A DNA stretch of 64,000 nt. Source: Pilaira anomala (Eukaryota > Mucoromycota > Mucoromycetes > Mucorales > Mucoraceae). Below, piece after piece: positions 33,704-46,500 of the stretch (position 1 is the first letter of the stretch; every line of letters starts with the position of its first letter). The notes below the pieces were generated by a model. The model was given only the letters and a program-made list of their open reading frames with translations. It was not told the origin of the DNA and ran no database searches. The translations under genes were made by a program, and so were the position numbers. The DNA lies in the NCBI GenBank assembly GCA_025716855.1, contig JAIXMQ010000070.1, positions 1 to 64,000 of the forward strand, read 5' to 3'.

Positions 33704-36430
33704 GAAGGAAACGTTACCTAACGAAAAAGAAAGATTTTAAATCAGTTAAGCATAATTCAATCAGTGACAGGAACATTCTTAACTCGTTTTATATATATAT
33801 ATATATATACATAATTTAACTTGAGTAGATTATTCTAATATCTTGTTTTAAAGATTTTTAATCTTTTGTAAGAAGAAAAAGATAAATCAAATAAGTTAAA
33901 GTCATGAAAAAGATATGCTGTTTTGGTCTACATCATCTGAAAGAGAACATTGTATTGTCCAGACCCGTCAAAATAGAAATTACTCTATCGCTTTTTTGCT
34001 TTTGATGTTACACCATTAGACAGATTCTAAAAATCGTAACTGGGCGCGAAAACGTTTACTAAATTTTCCTTTCACGCTAAGCATTGTTTTGTAGTTATTA
34101 GTCATATAATTGCGCCATCATATAGCAGCAAATCAAGATTTGTGAGTTAAGATACGAAATAATTAGTCATTAAAATGCCATAGACATATTTTGTTTATGT
34201 TTTGGTCGTATTTTTTTTTTTTTTTCTTGTAAATAAAATAAAACCGTATGATGAGTCCTATGTCGCACAGGATACAATCAAATTGTATCAATTTGTGATA
34301 AGAGCAATCGCTCGATGTCGGTAATGTGATTAAAAATCAAAAAGATTTCCAAAAAAAAAAATTCTGTAGATTATGTGAAACATTTACCCACTTTTTTATT
34401 GGGCGGTTGAATTCGGTATACACTGGAATTTTGTATCATTTATGCTTGTTTGTATAAATGGCAGTAGATATGTCCTCAATATCAATCAACCTATTTCCTA
34501 CCCTTTTTTTTACTAGACTCGTTATAAAACTTCTCGGATGAATATCCCAAGAAAATTAAGTAAAATGATTAACCCTCACTAGTACTTTTTTTTTTCGTAA
34601 TATCTCGGGAAAAAATACGGATTTATCGGGATGCTTTTTTTTTTTTTATTTTAAAAAGAAAGCGTGAATCAAGATATCGATTGATCTTTTTTTTTAAAAA
34701 AAAATCAATCAATTCAAGACACAACACGCAAAAATGACTTATCTAAAACTAATAAATTTAATGCATTTTATATAATTTACAAGCTATTTATATTTAAAAA
34801 AGGCTGCTCCAAAACAAAACACTTTTTTCAATTTTTCTTTTTACATAGAACTACACGCACTGTGAATTGAAATCAGGCGGACTCAATAGCTTGTCCTACC
34901 CTATTCTTTTTTTTTTCAGATCAGCTTCAAAGATTATAACTTTAAATAAATATTTAATACCGAGCATTGATGCCCTCGTGGCTAATTTAAGCTTCTCTTT
35001 CCTCTCTACTTTTTTTTTTTTTTTGCGGATAGTGCTTTTTATTTATTTATGAAATGGATAAACCATATAGAGCGCAACGCTAGTAGATTTTTTTTTTTTA
35101 TTTCTCTCCCGAAAAGCGCTTTTTTATATTTAACTAAAAGCATGAAATGAGGAAGAATACGGCACAAAAAAATTGGATTTTTCTTCATTTGCGCCTGTTT
35201 TAATTTAACATGTGCATACATACTTTTAGATAAAGAAAATGAATGAGCAATTGCAAACAACAATTACAAAGATAAAAATTTTTTATCTCAATTGCCCCTT
35301 ATTTATTTTAAGAAACCGCCTATTATCGTTGAGAGATTAGATCACGTTCGTAAATGTATGTGTATTCTTGGACTCATACAAGAAGGATTAATAAAGGTCC
35401 TCAGTTCAATAGCAGCAATTAGGTGAAAACACCCTTTGTAACAGCCCACAATTAAGAAGTTGGTTATAAACAAACATCAGCTTTACAGAATAAAAACTGC
35501 CAACAGTTACAGAGATTCACAAAAGAGATATATTTGTGTCTACCCGGTTCTACTTATCATTATGCTTGACCGTCATGTTAGTTTCATTGCGATGATTAAT
35601 TAAGGGCTCTAATAGTATTATGACAACGGTCACCCAGTCAGTTCGGCTCAAAATGAAAACGGCGAGCAGTTGCATTCCATATTTTAAACTACATCAAATC
35701 TCCTCGATACAATTTATAGCTATTATTGCTCCATATTTATATGTTTTTTTTAAAAATCAATCGAATTATTATTTTAGGGAAATTCGAATGCTAAAAGTGC
35801 CGGTATTTATTATCAATCACTCTAAAATACCTGATAAACCAACCCCTTTTTAAATATCATTTGGATTTCGGTTTTTCTGAATAAACTTATTATGTTCATT
35901 AAAATAATAATAGTAGCACACACACACACGCACACACACACAGTGATCTTGTGCTACCTAATTTTTTCTCTCGTCTCCAAACTATAATTCCTATTTTAAT
36001 AAAGAAGTGCAAGGTTCACCCAGTAAATTTATCGATACAGAGTCTGTAAAGAAAAAAAAAAGTCGCCGTGATATGTCTACTACATTTATATACCTATACA
36101 TATTTTTACAAAATGACATTATTTGAACATGTAAATGATAAATGATTGTTTATTTTTATTACATCATAAAAAGTTTAAAGCATTAAACCTTTCCTGTTCA
36201 AACTTTAGAGCACGAACAACAGGCACTTTGTTTAGATCAATATGTATTTACTTGTATATTTATTTTTGCCTTTTTTAAACCTTCCACGTCTGGAATATAC
36301 TGTATTCTCTTTTTATATAAAAGAAAAGAAAAGAGAAGAATGACGAAAAAATAAAAAGCTTTTTTTTATGTTGTAAAAAAAAAAAATGGTATGATAGAAG
36401 TTATTATAAATTTTTGAATGAGTACAAAGA
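33147..36430. other. long AT-rich intergenic region
   Basis: Over 3 kb with no gene I can support. It holds many T runs (33678-33702, 34210-34225, 34635-34646), an (AT)n run near 33793-33808, and a (CA)n run near 35917-35941. Short open frames show no coding character. Confidence 0.6.
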
Positions 36431-36754
36431 TCAAGCTACAGAATAATGGTCGAGATCAAACCAAGGACCATCGGGATCTTGGGGTGAAGCCAAGTTCTGT
36501 AACTGCCATAAGAGTAACATGACGGTAGCAGAGACAGTGGCAGCTACAAATATGGCAGCCGTGGTAGTTTGCAAAAAGGGTGAATGTCGACGAATGTATC
36601 TTCGAACAGCGTACGATATTTTCGCCGATTGACTATTATTGTCATGACTATGGCTATCTAGAGAATGTGAATACGAAGATTGTGAGGGTATGCTTTGGTA
36701 TAAGGAGTCATAAGAGGGTGGATCTTTAGGTATTAAATATTGAGACGAAGACAT
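36431..36754 (-). CDS. small single-pass membrane protein with PPSY motif
   Basis: An intronless frame of 107 aa. The N-terminal half is Ser/His/Asn-rich and contains DPPSYDSLY (about residues 11-19), a canonical PPxY WW-domain ligand. A basic patch YAVRRYIRRH precedes one hydrophobic segment (about residues 64-87, AAIFVAATVSATVMLLLWQL). The tail is a short acidic DPDGPWFDLDHYS. The basic residues on the N-terminal side predict a cytosolic N-terminus, which would put the PY motif where Rsp5/Nedd4-type ligases act. The architecture resembles transmembrane Rsp5 adaptors, but no family was recognised. Composition and a clean start support a real gene. Confidence 0.6.
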   Translation of the reverse strand: MSSSQYLIPKDPPSYDSLYQSIPSQSSYSHSLDSHSHDNNSQSAKISYAVRRYIRRHSPFLQTTTAAIFVAATVSATVMLLLWQLQNLASPQDPDGPWFDLDHYSVA

Positions 36755-37543
36755 TATTTTTGTGCAGTGAAAAAAAAAGAAAAATATTTGTTCATGTAAA
36801 AAAAAAAAAAAAAAAAAAACGAAACACCTTTATGGGGGAGCCAAACAAGGATCTTATTTTGAACTACCGCTTATTTTGCCAAAAAAGCATCTATTACCAT
36901 TTACTAAAAAAGTTTACGTTTATATCATTCGTATTCTTTTGATCTTTTTTTTTTTTCAGTACGAAGAATACTTAATAAAAGTGTTTCTGGTGATATTGCT
37001 TCATTGCTCTTTTCAATCCAGTTACTACCTAACCAGCTTGAACTTTCAGTATTATTATCCCGCACTGATAAAACAAATGTTCACCACAGCCAACTTTTTT
37101 TTTTTTATTGATCTCTTAAGGTGCGCATTCAATCTATGTATAGATTTAGAGCTTCGTATCTTTTTTTCTAAAAAGTAGAAAGCGAAAGTTTTTCTGGCAG
37201 AACCTAGAAGTAAAAAAAAAATAAAAAAAAGATAAGCTGCATTTCAAAACGTTCGCTGAGGAGGTAGGTATCCAATTTGTGTTCAGGACGAGCGTCTAAT
37301 CATTTTTTGTTCAGGGTGGGCATTTAGTCCTCTAAATTTAAAAGTGAAACACGAAGATTTTTATGATCGCCCTGAAAAGCGCGTATGATTACATCAAAAG
37401 TCACTCTAAAATCTTAAATAAAAGTGTAGTTTTTTTCTTTTTGTATGGTCGTCTCTAGCAGAGACGCAAATAATAAAAGTGTAACGAATGTTTGTATATT
37501 TCAAATATTTATTTTTTTATTTGTTTGTTAAAAAAAAAATTAA
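36755..37543. other. intergenic
   Basis: Spacer with A/T runs and no recognised gene or RNA. Confidence 0.5.
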
Positions 37544-38725
37544 TTAAAACTCTTCATCAAAAACAGGAACGCCCCAGTTAGGCTTAACAAAACGTTGGGT
37601 ATGAGTCTTTGAGATATCATTAATTTCTTGAATTTCTTTTTCTGATAATTCAAAGGTTTCAATGTTACTTTTAACACGCTATAAAAAAGTAAAATGTTTT
37701 TTTTTTTAGTATATATTTAACTTAAAAACACAATGTGTTACGTACCTCAGGATTTACACTCTTGGGTAAGACACTACCACGGGTGATACCCCAAGAAATC
37801 AAGACTTGAGCAATTGATTTGTCATGAGCCTTGGCGATCTTTTCAAGTGTTTCGTCCTTAAGTAAAGTAGAGTTACTTGATCCTAAAGGAGAATAAGCGG
37901 AACAATGAATGCCCTTTGATTTACAGTATTCAAGTAACTTGAATTGAGGTAAATAAGCTAAGTATGATAAGGTAAATTAGTAAGCTTTTTTTTTTTTAAA
38001 GTTAAATAACTGTACAACTTACGATGAAGTTCAATTTGGTTTACAGCAGGCACGACAGTAGCAGTCTTTAAAAGACGCTCAAGGTTGTGAATAGAGAAGT
38101 TGGCAACACCAATATTTTTAGCCTTAGACTTGTCTAATTTCTCCATAGCACCCCAAGTAATTTCAAATTGACCATTTAATTCTTCATCAAGATCACGAGT
38201 ACCATCTTCTCTCAAAGGAATTAATTTACCAGTAGCAGGGTTTAAGGCGACAGGCCAATGCATCATGTAAAGATCGATATACTCAATATCTAATTTAGCA
38301 AGTGAGTCTTCAAATGCCTTGTGAACAAGAGAAGGGCGAGCATGAATAGTAGCTAACTTTGTGGTGACAAAGATATCTTCACGCTTAAGACCAGCTTCTT
38401 TTAATCCATCACGAATACCTCTACCGACTTCAGCTTCGTTACCATACTTATATAAAAAGGAGGGAAGGATTAGTTTCGTGTGTTAGTTAAATAATACACG
38501 ATATATCTTACCATCATGGCTGTATCAATGTGACGGTAACCTGCAGCTAAAGCAGATTTGACAGCTTTATAAACAACGTCTTGTTCTTCACTAGATTGCC
38601 ATGTACCTAATGCGACGGCGGGGATGGTGTTTCCGTTGTTTCTATTGAAAATATGTGTTATTAATATGTTCTGGAACAAGCAAATTAAATATAGCTTACA
38701 ATGTGAAAGTATTTTGGCAAACCAT
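37544..38725 (-). CDS. aldo-keto reductase, apparent 1-nt frameshift
   Basis: An NADPH-dependent aldo-keto reductase acting on carbonyls. There are five exons: 38725-38700, 38641-38512, 38448-38023, 37957-37746 and 37678-37544. Landmarks are NGNTIPAVALGTWQ, YRHIDTAMMYGNE (catalytic Asp and Tyr), IDLYMMHWPVAL (catalytic-region His), KNIGVANFS, VNQIELHPYLPQ, CSAYSPLGS and VLPKSVNPERVKSN (cofactor phosphate loop). Total exon length is 929 nt, one short of a multiple of three. Frame is lost at an A6 run (plus strand 38399-38404), between GRGIRDGL and EAGLKREDIF. With one more A the protein would be 309 aa, normal for the family. Either a sequence error in the homopolymer or a recent null allele. 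Confidence 0.85.
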
Positions 38726-39188
38726 AATTAATATAGAATATAAAATGAAGTAAATAAAAAAAAATAAAAAAGTAAAGACTAATTTTTTGGGTGCGTTTAT
38801 ATTGCATAATTTTTTAGTACGGAGAGTTTAAATGTTCCGGAAGGAGTTTTTGCCCATCTTCTTTTTCCCGCTAAAAAAAAAACTAAGTTCATCCTGCTGA
38901 CGAATAATATGTGTTACTGCAACAGACCAAAGATCAATTATTACGTCTTTATTTTTTAATGATGAGAAATTTATGCTAATCTACATACGTATTTATCTTT
39001 TCTTTTTATTTTTGTTAATGGAATTTTGTTAGTGAGTTTTTTTCTTTTATAAAACTAAAGATAGATCTACTAGCTTTCCCACTATTTTTGGAACTGAATA
39101 TTTGAAAATAATTAAAACAATTGAGAATTAGTTTTGAGAATAAAATGAACTATTGTTTTGAGTGTAAAAATTACTTTTAAAATATTTA
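38726..39188. other. intergenic
   Basis: AT-rich promoter side of the reductase gene. Nothing else is recognised. Confidence 0.5.
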
Positions 39189-41300
39189 CTATACAGTATC
39201 TTGATTATTCCTTGGCAATAATCGGGAAGGAAAGTTACTATTTACAGGGTTTTCTTGAGAAGATATATCAGGACGGCTTGTATTTTTTCTAAGCTGCTTC
39301 AAAATTGCTGCAAATTTTAAAACAGCCGCCAAATCCCTGTTCCAAACTCTGAAACTATTACTATTAGTTTTGCTCACGGGCCCCAAACATTGTTGATTTT
39401 TCAATCTAAGAAGGTTAACTTAGTGTTTGATTGTATAAGAGATCTGCATGTTCAAAAATTTACCTTATACGAGCCCGTGGTGTTTAACTATGTGGGTGTT
39501 TCTTCTGTTGATACGGTCTTGGGTTTTTGCAATCCTTAAACGTTTCTAATGCGCTATTACAGGCAGGACAGGCGCTTGAAGTTTTGTATTCATTAATAAG
39601 ATATATTTTAAATCCCTCTTTTTTTTTTTAGCATAATTCTTGTCCCTTTTCCTCGAATTGGTTTATGATATTTAGCATGTGTACATGACCAGTGTCTGAA
39701 AACCAATACACAATCTTTTCCGATTTTTTTTTTCTTAGATTACCTATATGCCAGTCTTTTATTAGCTTGAACTTGATTAATGTACGATGATAGTTTCATT
39801 TTTCTGAAAGGAAGTGGGTTTTCAGGTCTTTTTTTTTTTTTTTTTCTTAGTATCCTCATTTGAATAATACTTGTAAAGGACATAACCAACTTCAACCCTA
39901 GCTTTGATATAGTTCTTGTACTTGTCTATTTGAAGGATTGAAATATTGTGTACATTTAACTTTGCTTCAGCTTCTTTCACACCGTCGGGCTTGTGCTTTT
40001 GACGAAGCTTTCGAAACTTCGCAGACTTTGTTTCTACTGCTTTTTGATTTCTTGTGTAACGATATACTTTTTTATTGTCTTTTTGACGATCTTCACTTCT
40101 ACAGTATAATAAGTCTCTCCGACCAGGATCAATTAGGACACATTTTCCCACAGTTGATGCATGTTCTTGCAAAGATAGTTCTTCCGTGTAACTCATGTTT
40201 TCATCAATAGCAGTGTCGGATGAAGAGTTTTTACTTGAACCACCTCCCTTGCTTGTATCTGTGTTTTGTTTAATTATTGAAATAGAAACACCATCAGTCT
40301 CATAATAATGCCTCTGAATTGCATAGACTTGTCTTCACCCCCCCCCCCCCCCCCGGTTTAAAGGCCTTGTTAGTTATATTCATGACTTGGCCCCATACGT
40401 TTTATTTGTCTAATTTGTTTCTTCCAGACCTTTTTAAAATATGGTTATTTAGAATCATTGTATCAATTGTCATATGAGCCGGTACAAACGATGTTTTTAA
40501 AGGGAAACATCTTAACAATTTAAGTTTACATGATTCAAATAGCTTGGCGAGTTTGTAATCAGCAGACAGATGCTTCCTGGGACTTGCTTTAACATCATAA
40601 TAGATAGAGTTCTTCTTGGATTTATATGAGCTAAGATATGACGATAAGAAATCTTTTAAATAATCAAATACTTGATCATCTAGAAGATCTTTAGGAATTT
40701 TGTTAATGTCTTTAGATGATATTGCAAGTTTAATTTTCGTTATTGGGTCTATTATTTTGGTCTTGATCGCAGCCTTGATTTCATCAATAGAACAATGTTT
40801 ATTTCCAAGCTCTGTTTTAAATTGAGATATGCGCTTGTTTTTCTAAGCACCTTGTTTATAAATTTTCTTAACAAGTTACTAAATCTCTGCATAACGTTCT
40901 TGTCAAATGCGGTTTCAATTTTTATAGTTTCATAAGTGGCAATTTGCTAAATATTTTTGGAAGCTTCATTGGTACATATGATGAAGATTCTTTGTAAATT
41001 TTCAAGTGTTTTTTGATAATTCTTCTAGACTTCCTCTGTTGTTTCAGACAATGTCGATTTACCACCTGCACCACCATCCCGACGTTTATAGTCCAGAAGT
41101 GATAAAAAAAACCTCCCTATACAAGGTCCGTGTAGCAAAATCTTCAAGATTAAAGTCTTCGTTTGTGTTCAGCTCATGAATAAAGATATGCTTTATCAAA
41201 GAAAAGGTGTGTGAAGGAGGGAAAAAGATTTTAATGGCTTTCTTTATTACATAAAATAAAAGCTATTCACTCCAGGATGCTGCCAGGAAGTAATTTTGAA
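39189..41300 (-). pseudogene. Fanzor (eukaryotic TnpB-like nuclease) remnant
   Basis: Minus-strand pieces, in order and in shifting frames, match an RNA-guided nuclease of the Fanzor/TnpB family. An N-terminal helical part has FPLKTSFVPAHMTIDT (about 40490-40450). The RuvC-I segment is GKCVLIDPGRRDLLYC, followed by YRYTRNQKAVETKSAKFRK. A middle segment reads PFRKMKLSSYINQVQANKR. A region near IRGKGTRIMLKK, INEYKTSSACPACN gives a CPxC zinc-ribbon half. The C-terminal RuvC-III segment is FRVWNRDLAAVLKFAAIL. First and last catalytic Asp candidates are retained. Frameshifts, stops, T-runs and a C17 run at 40338-40354 break the frame. No terminal repeats or guide-RNA region could be assigned. The family call is from recognised motifs. 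Confidence 0.75.
40338..40354 (+). repeat. poly-C run
   Basis: Seventeen consecutive C residues, unusual in this AT-rich DNA, inside the Fanzor relic between TNKAFK-type and RQVYAIQRHYYETDG segments on the minus strand. Confidence 0.85.
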
Positions 41301-41351
41301 TACATTGTTCTTCTGTCTTACAACTTGTAATAAAGACATAGAGTGAGAGGG

Positions 41352-41388
<37 letters not shown>

Positions 41389-41481
41389 TCATTGGTTAAA
41401 TATGTATCATAAAGTAGTTATTTGTAATTTTTATTTTTATTTTTTTATTTATAAGATAATGAAAATAAAGGACAGGATATG

Positions 41482-41940
41482 TCAACACTTCTGAGATTGA
41501 CCTTTTAGTGCTACTTTTTTTTTAGCTTGTGTTAGCGGTGGCGGCTCTGCAGGTAGCTGTGCTAGCGGTGGTATTGCTACTGTTGGAAAAACCATAGATT
41601 GTTGGAAGTAAGCTACAACAGTTCTACCCGCACTCATGACAAGATTTATAAACATATCAAAATTTCCTATAGCGGCTCTTGGGCTATATATGCAAAAGAC
41701 CACAGAAGCTATTGACTGGCTGGATAGTAACAACTGTCTGTACGGTGGCGACGGGTTGCATTTCTTCTTGAGTGGTTGGAAGACATATTTTTTAATATAA
41801 TTAACATACAAGACATTATTTATTTCTTGATGCAATCTCTTGTTTATTTCTTGATACAATCTCTTATCTATTTCTTGATACAATCTCTTGTTTATTTTTT
41901 GAGATAATTTCTTGATTGAGTAATGTATGTAATCAACCAT
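41482..41940 (-). other. hypothetical open frame with short repeats
   Basis: A 152-codon frame. Residues about 14-42 contain three copies of a KRLYQEIN-type octapeptide encoded by 30-bp tandem repeats (41820-41900). The rest has a hydrophobic stretch and a Pro-rich segment (AIPPLAQLPAEPPPLTQAKK). It is upstream of, and codirectional with, the Fanzor relic and might be a lost 5' exon. I assign no function. Confidence 0.3.
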
Positions 41941-42581
41941 TTAAGAATAAGATGGTATTGGGGAATTATATAACGCCTGTAATATGGGGTACTTTCTTGA
42001 GATGTAATAAAGAAAGATTGTAAGGCTCTAAAATATGATGAGACCTCTTATAGACTTTACTTAGTAAAAATTACAATTAGAAAAACAAGAGAGATAAAGA
42101 ACAATCAATTGCTTTTATACCAAGATAATTATGTTGAGATTCTATTTATGGACTGTTAAAACTTGGTTTTTAATATTGACAAGCAGTAATTGGTTATACG
42201 AATATAGCGGTAGCTATTATTGTGTAACAATCTCTAGCAAGAAGCAAGTAAAAATGTACCATAAACCCCCTGTTTGCGATTTATCATGTAGCGCGTGAAA
42301 TATGTAATTTTATGATACAAAGCATATGTGTCTATTTTTTTATATAAAATTAGAGCTTTTCTTTTTCTAATTATTCAGTAAAAGATGAAAGTAGGAATGA
42401 GGGTCCCACAAAAAAAAAAAGAACAAAGAAATTAGAAATTCTTTCAGCGAGCAAAGTGAGGTATGCCTGAACGTCATGACATTCCTAAAAAGGAACATAA
42501 CGTTACACCCTGCCAATTTTTCGAAGATCAAAAATTTGAAACAAATTTTTTTTTTGGTAGATTTAAATCTGATGGCACGTT
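41941..42581. other. intergenic
   Basis: The 5' flank of the split nuclease-like gene. No other feature is recognised. Confidence 0.5.
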
Positions 42582-43249
42582 ATGACATCTCGTTGGAAAT
42601 CGTTGAAAGGAAAACTCGTTTGCTATAGTATGTGCCTATTAATATAACAGTAATAAAGTATGGCTCTAACCAGATAGTTACAATAGGTTATTGGAGCTCA
42701 ACAAGTTTTTCGGAATGGAGCCTAATAAACTTCTACCGAAGTTTAGTAACCATTGACCCGACCAAGCCAAGAAGAGAAGCAATTCAGCTTCTCGAAGATG
42801 ATCTCAAATTACTTGGTGCCGCCTTTGTTGATTCAAAGGAGTCTAAAGTAATAATTGGACTCCGTGCTGCGCTTCGCAATCAAAACGATGCCCTCGATCA
42901 TTTCTGGCACACCTCGTATCCAGAATTGCAAAAAAATGCTATTGATCACATTACTAATGTCGATAAAGTGGAAGCTGGTTTGAAAGAAGAGGCTGTGGAG
43001 AGATCACAAAGCAAGAAACGCATGAATACCCAACCAGAGACAAAAGACACCAAAAGGAGACAGACTGATAAGGCCACTGATAAAGCCACTGATAAAGCCA
43101 CTGGTGAAGCCACTGGTGAAGCCACTGATGTTGAAAGCGATGGTATCATGATACCAAATTCCATTGTAAGCTTGGGTACCATAATCAAAAGGGAAGCCTT
43201 AAAACTACATCAGTTGTACTTGCAAAACCCTAAGCAGCTCACTGACCGC

Positions 43250-43522
43250 TGTAATATTTTAGATTTCAGCTGACTTATAATAACTAAAGTTATAGAGACA
43301 GTAATTAGGTTCTGAATAAGATACATTTTTATTGATAAAGATATGGGGGATATTTATATGTTTTGTATATTGCAAGTTATAACTAAAGTGGTTTAATGTA
43401 TATGCTAAATAATAAGAAAGTCTTGGCTTGACACTTTACAGTATATGTTAATAAAAGTGTACAGGTTACTATAAAGATATTCTTGAGATATGATTGGTAA
43501 TGCGGAATTTACAATCATTACA
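43250..43522 (-). repeat. 3' LTR of the Ty3 element
   Basis: This LTR is downstream of the gag-pol frame on the minus strand. It is identical to 48201-48473 by visual comparison. Confidence 0.95.
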
Positions 43523-43535
43523 TTATTCCCTCTTT
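43523..43535 (-). promoter_or_regulatory. polypurine tract
   Basis: Read on the minus strand, AAAGAGGGAATAA abuts the 3' LTR and would prime plus-strand DNA synthesis. It overlaps the gag-pol stop codon by two bases. Confidence 0.75.
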
Positions 43536-46500
43536 ATGAGTTGGCCCTGCTATAGTAAGGCCGCATGTTCCTTACATTACCAGTAGTGAGCGTGTTAGAG
43601 TCTTCAGTAAGGCTGTTGTCATTTTCTAATTTTTGAAGTACGTAAGAGGTACCTTCTGGATTGTTTCGCTTGATTACTTTGAAGGGACCTAACCAACGAT
43701 CTTTAGGAAAACCAGTTTTTGTCATGTTTTTTCTTAAGATAAGATCACCTGGTTTATAATTGTATTTGACAGTGCTTCGTTTATCATAAAACTTTTGCTG
43801 ACGTTCTTGGGCTTGTTTGATGTTGTTAATGGCTTGTCCTCTGATTAAAGGTAGGTGATCATTTAAATAATTTACCCATTGTTCCGTTTCGTATGTTTTG
43901 GGGTCAATAACCAATTCTTCATGTAAAGGTAATACCGCCTTATGTCCGAATAGAATTTCATACGGAGAAAAGCCTGAGGATGATTGCTTGCTGGTGTTAT
44001 ATGCAAAAGTTACGAAAGGTAAATATGTGTCCCAACTTCCTTTTCCTTCTTGACCAACATAAGCTGCTAAACTAATCTTCAAGGTACGATTTAGCCTTTC
44101 TACCAATCCGTCAGTCTGAGGGTGCTCCACCGAGGTTCTTGATCTGGAAATTCCTAATCTTTTACACACCATCATCATCGCATCTGAGACCAAGTTACTA
44201 CCATTGTCTGTAATTAATCTACTGGGGGTACCATACTTGAGGACGACTTCATATAAAAGTATTTGTGATATTTGGCTTGTTGTTACGGAAGGAAGTGCTA
44301 CGGTAACAGCCCATTTAGACAGGTATTCCATCATAACTAATATAAAAGTATTGCCCTTGGTACTTGTTGGTAATTCGGCAATATCTGCTGCCCAAATGTC
44401 CCCCGTATATCTAGGTAAAATTGCTTTCATTGGAGCCGTAGTGTTATCATTTCTAACTTTATAGCGTTGACATGGATCACAACTTTGAATATATGTTTTG
44501 ATGTCTTCTTTCATGCTTGACCACCACGTTATTTGTTGGATTTTTTTTAACGTTTTTTCGTTTCCAAAATGCCCACCTAATAAGCCATCATGATACTTGT
44601 TTATTACTTCTTCCACCATTTTCTTTGGGAGTACCGGTAATGTCTTGTCCTCCTTGTTTATCACCAAGAGTCCTTGTACTATAGAAAATGGTTTTTTAAT
44701 ATCTTTTTTAATTTGAGCTATCTCCGGGTCTTCGGCTTGAAATTTTTTGAAATTTTCTAGACTAAGAATATCCTCTTGAGAATTTCCATATTCTTCCGGT
44801 AGTCTTGACAAGGCATCACAATCACTTGACAACAGACCTTTACGATGGCAAATAGTAAAAGTGTATGTTTGAATAGTAAGTATCCATCGAGCAATTCTTC
44901 CTCTTGGCATTTTCGTACTGAGTATGCTTTTTAATGCAGCATGGTCCGAGTATATTGTCAATTGGGCACCATAAACATAAGGATGAAAATATTCTAAGCT
45001 CCATACGATTGCCATACATTCTTTTTCAGTTGTACTATAATTTTGAGCTGCATTAGATAATGTTTTACTAGCATACGCAATAGGTCTCCCTTTCTGTACC
45101 AAGACTGCACCTAAACCAACATTGCTAGCGTCGCAGTGTAGATCATATGGAAGTTGTGGATCTGGATATGCCAAAGTGGGTAAGTTAACCATACGATCCT
45201 TGAGGGCTTGAAATGCTTTTTCTGCTTCCATTGTCCAGTTGAACTTGCTGTCTTTTTTTAGAAGAGTATATAATGGTTTAGCTACGTCTGACAAGTTTGC
45301 TAAAAACTTATGGTAGAAAGCACATAAGCCTAAAAACTTGGAGAGACCTTTAGCATTTCTTGGAGTTGGCCATTCCTTCATTACCTTCACCTTTTCGGGA
45401 TTTGATCGAATACCCGAGCCGCTGACCAGAAACCCTAAGAAGGGAACTTCTTTACAAAAAAATTTACATTTTGATAATGAGATTTTTAAGTTATATTCCC
45501 CTAGTCTTGTCAAAACCAGACGTAAAGATTTTTCGTGTTCTTCTTGAGTATTATTAAAAACAATAACATCATCCAGATAAACCATAGCATTCTTTAATCC
45601 TTTTAATATTCCATGCATGAGTCTCATAAAGCTAGGAGGACCATTTACTACTCCAAAAGGAAGACACCTGAATTCATATAGTTGTCCATTTGCTACAAAT
45701 GCTGTTTTCTTTGCATCACTTGGTTCTAAAGGTAACTGCCAATATCCTGCTTTTAAATCAATTGTAGAGAAGAATTGAGCTCCTTGTAAAGCGTCTAATA
45801 ATTCGGTAATCCTTGGTAATGGATATTTATCCTTAATGGTAACCTTATTTAAGTTTCGATAATCGATGCAAAATCGAAGTTCACCATTGGGCTTCTTAAT
45901 AAGTACTACAGGAGAACACCAATTTGACGTACTAGGAACAATAACGCCTGAAGCTAACATCTTTTTTACTTCCTCGGCAATGGTTTTATTTTCCATAAAT
46001 GATCTTCGGTAATCTCGGGAAGCGATAGGGCTTGCATCACCGGTATCTATCCTGTGTCTGTAGGGAGCGTTCGTAATACTTTGTAGCGTATCCTGTGGTA
46101 GTAACTCAGGGAATTCTTTTTTAATAGTATCTTCGTTTATTAAGTCCATGCTATTAATATTTTCCGACTTGATCATTTTCACCATTTTATTTTTAGGAAA
46201 CAGTAATATGTTGTCTGACATAAGCCAATCCATACCAAGTATAACTTCTTCACTTTGGTCTTGTACCACATATAGCTTTGCCATGGTTTGATCCGAACCC
46301 TCTAGATAAAATTTCCAGCTAGCTTGTCGATCCGTTTCCTGAGTAGACTCGTTACCATATCTGATCAATGCAGGTCTACATTTTTGATCACTTAAATTTA
46401 TTCTTTCAGCCGCCTCTTTTGAAATCGTGCTAATAGTTGAGCCGGTATCAATTAATACTTGTTGTTGTTCCCCTAAGTTGTAATAAACCGTAACATAGAA

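Noticed and set aside
34867..35263. Open frames in the 33-36 kb spacer
   Set aside because: Homopolymer-driven translations without introns, motifs or coding composition.
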